Source: an uncultured Peptococcaceae bacterium
GTDB lineage: Bacteria > Bacillota > Desulfitobacteriia > Desulfitobacteriales > Syntrophobotulaceae
Direction: 5' to 3'
Assembly: GCA_937892995.1 (NCBI GenBank)
Contig: CALBJS010000120.1
Span: forward strand, 1-11,633
Length of the DNA stretch: 11,633 nt
The notes under the pieces are model-generated. The model did not search any database. It was not told where the DNA came from and was given only the letters and a program-made list of their open reading frames with translations. This document shows, one piece after another, positions 9,595 through 11,633 of this stretch (positions are counted from its first letter, which is position 1; each line of letters opens with the position of its first letter). The position numbers were made by a program, and so were the translations under genes.

Positions 9595-9604
9595 AGCATA
9601 AGAT
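9576..9604 (+). promoter_or_regulatory. Putative sigma-A-type promoter for the DUF1540 gene
   Basis: TTGATA (9576-9581; five of six to TTGACA) is followed after 17 nt by TAAGAT (9599-9604; four of six to TATAAT). Transcription would begin near 9611, giving a leader of about 55 nt before ATG 9667. Spacing is ideal, but chance matches are common in AT-rich DNA. Confidence 0.42.
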
Positions 9605-9666
9605 TCTCAATTAGGTAAAAAAGTTTTAGATAGTTCTATAGATTAACCAAGAAAGAAGGAATAGGT

Positions 9667-10059
9667 ATGGATGTGGAATTACGTTGTGAAGCCGAAAAAT
9701 GCATTTTCAATTTAGAAGAAATATGTACGGCTCCCGAAATCCAAGTAAAAGGTGAAGATACAATGGGGGGGAGATTTACCTATTGTTCTACTTTTTCGGT
9801 GGATAGCAACGGAAAAGCCTCCTTAAAGCATTTGAACAATGATAATAATTATAATTTTTTTATTACTAGCCCCGAAGTTAAATGTACTGCTATAAACTGT
9901 GAGTACAACCAAAGAAATATATGTTATGCCCCCCATGTTAAAATGGTTAGCTCAGTTGCGACAGCCCCTATTCAAACCGAATGTCGGACATTTATCCCGA
10001 GAGAAGGATTATATTCAACTGACATAATGTATGACGATCAAACCTATAATCTAAACTAA
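9667..10059 (+). CDS. Twin DUF1540 domain protein, 130 aa
   Basis: Small soluble protein with no signal peptide or membrane segment, made of two copies of the DUF1540 cysteine module. Copy 1 has C7, C12, C20 and C40; copy 2 has C73, C78, C86 and C106. Both follow exactly C-x4-C-x7-C-x19-C, with shared flanking residues: C-x-A-x-x-C opens each copy, I-C-x-A-P surrounds the third Cys, and S/R-T-F follows the last. An asparagine-rich linker (about 57-63) joins them. DUF1540 is common in Clostridia and has no established function as far as I know; the four conserved cysteines per unit suggest a bound metal, which is inference. Start ATG 9667 follows AGAAGGA (9654-9660) at 6-nt spacing. The gene has its own candidate promoter and lies 113 bp after the synthase, convergent with the prohibitin gene. 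A G7 run (9765-9771) lies between the third and fourth cysteines, but the frame is intact. Confidence 0.88.
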   Translation: MDVELRCEAEKCIFNLEEICTAPEIQVKGEDTMGGRFTYCSTFSVDSNGKASLKHLNNDNNYNFFITSPEVKCTAINCEYNQRNICYAPHVKMVSSVATAPIQTECRTFIPREGLYSTDIMYDDQTYNLN

Positions 10060-10095
10060 AAAGGAGAGTTCAGAGCATTGCTCTGAACTCTCCTT
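10057..10095 (-). terminator. Strong hairpin terminator of the SPFH/prohibitin gene
   Basis: A perfect 16-bp stem (10061-10076 with 10080-10095) has a 3-nt loop (10077-10079). Read on the minus strand it is followed by U residues (five in a row counting two in the stem), so it is a canonical terminator for the prohibitin gene, ending about 75 nt past that gene's stop. On the + strand the stem is preceded by A and followed by AAGTAG with no T tract. It may therefore only partly stop transcription from the DUF1540 gene, whose TAA (10057-10059) abuts it. Confidence 0.85.
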
Positions 10096-10134
10096 AAGTA
10101 GTACGCTCAGGATAGTTGTTATCTAATATTGTTC

Positions 10135-10162
10135 TTGACAACCTATACATTTTGATTATAAG
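10135..10162 (+). promoter_or_regulatory. Putative promoter pointing antisense into the prohibitin gene
   Basis: A perfect -35 box TTGACA (10135-10140) is followed after 16 nt by TATAAG (10157-10162; five of six). A TG at 10153-10154 would give an extended -10 if the box is read as TTATAA (10156-10161). The predicted start near 10169 is at the stop codon of the minus-strand prohibitin gene, so any transcript would be antisense to it. No + strand gene follows closely. Function is unproven. Confidence 0.35.
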
Positions 10163-10169
10163 AAGTTCT

Positions 10170-11009
10170 TTATTGCTTAAATTGATCGATATTTAGGAAT
10201 GGCACTACACCTGTTCCTGTCACAGAAGGTAGTTTACCATCCCATTTTTTAATTGCTTCTATTTGGGCCTCTATTTTACGAAGTTCTACAAGCTCCGGAG
10301 TGATTTGATCTTTCTGCAGCTTTAAGGATTCTGCCTCTGCTCGGGCCTGTTCTATTTTTTGTTTTGCCTCGACCTCTATTCTTTGAAGGTCAAGATTGGC
10401 TTTTAGGGCCTGTTGTTCCGCAATTTGTTTTTGCTCAATAGCTTGATTAAATTCTGGGCTGAATTTGAATTCGGTTATGTTAATTCCATCGAGAATCATA
10501 TAATAAGCGGATAGTTTTTTGCTAAGAGTCTCTTTTACTTTCTGACTTACCTCAGATCTTTTCGAAATAAGCTCTTCGGCGGTGTATTGAGCAGTAACTG
10601 CTTTTAAGGATTCTCCTATAGCTGGGTCGACAACACGTTCTTTAAAGGAAAGTCCCACTTCTTGAAATAATTTATTAACATCATTGGGATCAAGTCGATA
10701 ATTAACGGCTATTACTGTGTTGACTACTTGCAAATCCTTGGATGAAGTAATTTCTTCAGATTGGGCTTTTTGGACACGGACTTCTATAGGTATTATTTCC
10801 TGGATGAAAGGGACTTTTAGATGGAATCCTTCATTTAGAACCGCTGGTTTGATTTCACCAAGTTGGACAACAACCCCCCTATGTCCAGGTTCTACAATAA
10901 CATAGGGCTTAAAAACTATGAGTGCCACTATTAGTCCAATAAAAAGAAATATAGGTATTATTTTAAGTAAGGTTTTTCTAGATTTTCGTTGAACAATATC
11001 GCTATCCAT
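10170..11009 (-). CDS. Membrane-anchored SPFH/Band 7 (prohibitin-family) protein, 279 aa
   Basis: Member of the stomatin/prohibitin/flotillin/HflK-C superfamily. These proteins assemble into large membrane rings or scaffolds and often modulate membrane proteases or lipid domains; the partner here is unknown. Seen: a basic N-terminus (R8, K9, R11, K12, K16), one membrane helix at about 17-33, and no cleavage site, so it is probably anchored by this helix. The SPFH domain follows from about 35 (VEPGHRGVVVQLGEI) to about 190, with the prohibitin-like segment VNYRLDPNDVNKLFQEVG and later LDGINITEFKFSPEFNQAIEQKQIAEQ. A long charged coiled coil rich in A, E, K and Q covers about 190-250. The tail ends in a short Gly/Pro-containing piece (TGTGVVPFLNID). 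Length is typical for bacterial prohibitin-like proteins. Start ATG (complement of 11007-11009) follows a strong GAGGAGA (complement of 11014-11020). It is monocistronic as far as seen, with promoter and terminator both identifiable. Confidence 0.93.
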   Translation of the reverse strand: MDSDIVQRKSRKTLLKIIPIFLFIGLIVALIVFKPYVIVEPGHRGVVVQLGEIKPAVLNEGFHLKVPFIQEIIPIEVRVQKAQSEEITSSKDLQVVNTVIAVNYRLDPNDVNKLFQEVGLSFKERVVDPAIGESLKAVTAQYTAEELISKRSEVSQKVKETLSKKLSAYYMILDGINITEFKFSPEFNQAIEQKQIAEQQALKANLDLQRIEVEAKQKIEQARAEAESLKLQKDQITPELVELRKIEAQIEAIKKWDGKLPSVTGTGVVPFLNIDQFKQ

Positions 11010-11032
11010 AGGATCTCCTCTTTCTAAATTTG

Positions 11033-11057
11033 CTATGATTATTTTATCATATCATAG
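11033..11057. promoter_or_regulatory. Inverted repeat overlapping the prohibitin promoter -10 (possible operator)
   Basis: CTATGAT (11033-11039) and ATCATAG (11051-11057) are perfect 7-bp inverted arms separated by 11 bp. The right arm contains the -10 box and the left arm falls in the early transcribed leader, a usual position for a repressor site. The arms are short and AT-rich, so chance remains possible. Confidence 0.3.
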
Positions 11058-11079
11058 AATTGAAAGCCAGATTTAGCAA
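11051..11079 (-). promoter_or_regulatory. Sigma-A-type promoter of the SPFH/prohibitin gene
   Basis: Read on the minus strand: TTGCTA (complement of 11074-11079; four of six to TTGACA), a 17-nt spacer, then TATGAT (complement of 11051-11056; five of six to TATAAT). Transcription would start near 11044 with a leader of about 35 nt that includes the strong Shine-Dalgarno. Confidence 0.65.
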
Positions 11080-11100
11080 ATTACTATTCTTAACCAAAAG

Positions 11101-11157
11101 CATGTTAAAAATTTTTCGAAAGAAATTTTAATAATTTAATTAAAATTTAGTAACATG
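11101..11157. repeat. Nested AT-rich inverted repeats
   Basis: An outer perfect 7-bp pair, CATGTTA (11101-11107) and TAACATG (11151-11157), encloses an inner perfect 10-bp pair, AAATTTTAAT (11123-11132) and ATTAAAATTT (11139-11148), with a 6-nt loop. The outer arms also extend inward imperfectly, because AAATTTT/AAAATTT blocks follow on each side with one extra base on the right. Two alternative foldings are therefore possible. No T tract or coding frame fits, so this looks like a protein-binding or cruciform-prone site rather than a terminator. Confidence 0.5.
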
Positions 11158-11271
11158 GTTGGGACTATCGTTAATAATACTAATCTGATATCATGAAGAA
11201 AATTATATGCTCGAATTTTTAGGATTGAATACATAATACTTAATGTGGATCCATTTACTATCGCCAACATT

Positions 11272-11300
11272 TTGTATTAAATAGTATAGTATCCTAATAC
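11272..11300 (+). promoter_or_regulatory. Weak candidate promoter for the (Fe-S) protein gene
   Basis: TTGTAT (11272-11277; four of six) is followed after 17 nt by TAATAC (11295-11300; three of six). The start would fall near 11307, about 20 nt before ATG 11329. A better lone -10 match, TATAGT (11285-11290), has no -35 partner at proper spacing. A promoter must lie in this region, since the neighbour is divergent, but this exact placement is tentative. Confidence 0.25.
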
Positions 11301-11328
11301 GACTAACTGAAGGGTAGTGTACAAATAA

Positions 11329-11633
11329 ATGCCTGTGCAGAAAAAAATACCTCCTGTATTAGAAATACTTAGGGATAATATTCTTAAGCACGGAAATCCT
11401 TTGGCTTTGAAACAAAGTGAAAATTCAACTTGGACTAAGGACTTAAATCTTCCGGATAAAGGGGATATACTCTTTTATACAGGTGGTGAGTATCAACTCT
11501 TACCTTATATAGATTCATTAGTTAAAACTCTAACTTATGTTGATTCCACAAGTAGCATTTTTTCTTGGCTAATGGTAGCTAGAAAAATTGTGAATAAGTC
11601 AGGAATCAATGCCGAAAAAATATATGCTTCTAT
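11329..11633 (+). CDS. (Fe-S)-binding protein, HdrD/CCG-type, N-terminal part (3' end outside window)
   Basis: An open frame of 101 codons runs off the right edge. The N-terminal pattern is one I recognise from clostridial and archaeal (Fe-S)-binding proteins related to heterodisulfide reductase subunit D: an ILRDNILKHGNPLAL segment near residues 13-27, then W35 and LNLPDKGDILFYTGGEYQLLPYID (about 39-62), then a helical stretch. The cysteine-rich CCG motifs that would bind the cluster lie beyond the window, so catalytic capacity cannot be judged. Such proteins usually pass electrons in anaerobic redox complexes; the partner here is unknown. An in-frame TAA at 11326-11328 directly precedes ATG 11329 and fixes the earliest start. 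The only Shine-Dalgarno-like sequence, AAGGG at 11310-11314, is 14 nt away, which is long; the next in-frame alternative is GTG 11335, which is even further. It is divergent from the prohibitin gene. Confidence 0.6.
   Translation, partial: MPVQKKIPPVLEILRDNILKHGNPLALKQSENSTWTKDLNLPDKGDILFYTGGEYQLLPYIDSLVKTLTYVDSTSSIFSWLMVARKIVNKSGINAEKIYAS

Larger units (their letters stand above)
11010..11328. other. Divergent intergenic region, 319 bp, AT-rich
   Basis: No gene is supported here. The left third carries the Shine-Dalgarno, promoter and candidate operator of the prohibitin gene. The centre holds nested inverted repeats (11101-11157). The right end carries a weak candidate promoter and a poor ribosome binding site for the (Fe-S) protein gene. 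ACTATCG occurs twice (11164-11170 and 11257-11263) with no evident role. Between about 11160 and 11270 I see no other structure. ATG-initiated frames of 9-10 codons at 11102 and 11193 lack ribosome binding sites. Confidence 0.7.

Noticed and set aside
10717..10905. Plus-strand ORF opposite the prohibitin gene
   Set aside because: It is antisense to the conserved SPFH domain with a composition unlike a real protein. The antisense promoter noted at 10135 is too far upstream to support it as a gene.
11102..11222. Tiny ORFs at 11102 (10 codons incl. stop) and 11193 (10 codons incl. stop) in the divergent intergenic region
   Set aside because: Neither has a ribosome binding site, and the first is just part of the AT-rich inverted repeat.
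1..11633. CRISPR array, IS element, tRNA, rRNA or riboswitch
   Set aside because: No spaced direct repeats, transposase motifs, tRNA-like cloverleaf or conserved riboswitch core were seen on either strand by eye.

Overview
The window looks like chromosomal DNA from a low-G+C, Gram-positive-type anaerobe of the class Clostridia. I infer a relative of the Desulfitobacterium/Desulfosporosinus/Peptococcaceae group from the protein types: a SpoIIIE-like translocase, a twin DUF1540 protein, an HdrD/CCG-type (Fe-S) protein and a clostridial cyclic glucan synthase. No rRNA or other phylogenetic marker is present, so the genus is open. Base composition looks even (AT-rich), with no mobile element, tRNA, rRNA or CRISPR array.

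Layout. Positions 1-801 hold the 3' end of an FtsK/SpoIIIE DNA translocase gene on +, closed by an intrinsic terminator (840-878). After a short leader with a possible 10-codon upstream ORF comes the dominant feature, a single 8.6 kb gene (974-9553, +). It encodes a 2859-residue membrane protein with the full architecture of cyclic beta-1,2-glucan synthase (NdvB/ChvB/Cgs type). A small + gene for a two-copy DUF1540 cysteine protein follows (9667-10059), with its own putative promoter. A perfect 16-bp hairpin separates it from a convergent minus-strand gene for a membrane-anchored SPFH/prohibitin-family protein (10170-11009). A 319-bp AT-rich intergenic region (11010-11328) holds a good sigma-A-type promoter for the prohibitin gene, inverted repeats, and a weak promoter for the last gene. 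That gene is the 5' part of an (Fe-S)-binding, heterodisulfide-reductase-like protein running off the right edge (11329-11633, +).

The genes do not form one operon. Terminators and promoters divide them into four or five transcription units, and no shared pathway is evident. The glucan synthase probably makes the whole cyclic beta-1,2-glucan from UDP-glucose alone: GT84 elongation, cyclisation by the glycoamylase-like middle domain, and chain-length control by the C-terminal GH94 phosphorylase domain. No dedicated exporter (NdvA/ChvA type) or glucan-modifying gene lies beside it. I see no convincing new multi-gene system. The points most worth a second look are the giant synthase standing alone in a Gram-positive-type setting, its degenerate internal GH94 duplication, the same-frame upstream ORF, a consensus-like promoter aimed antisense into the prohibitin gene, and the nested inverted repeats at 11101-11157.
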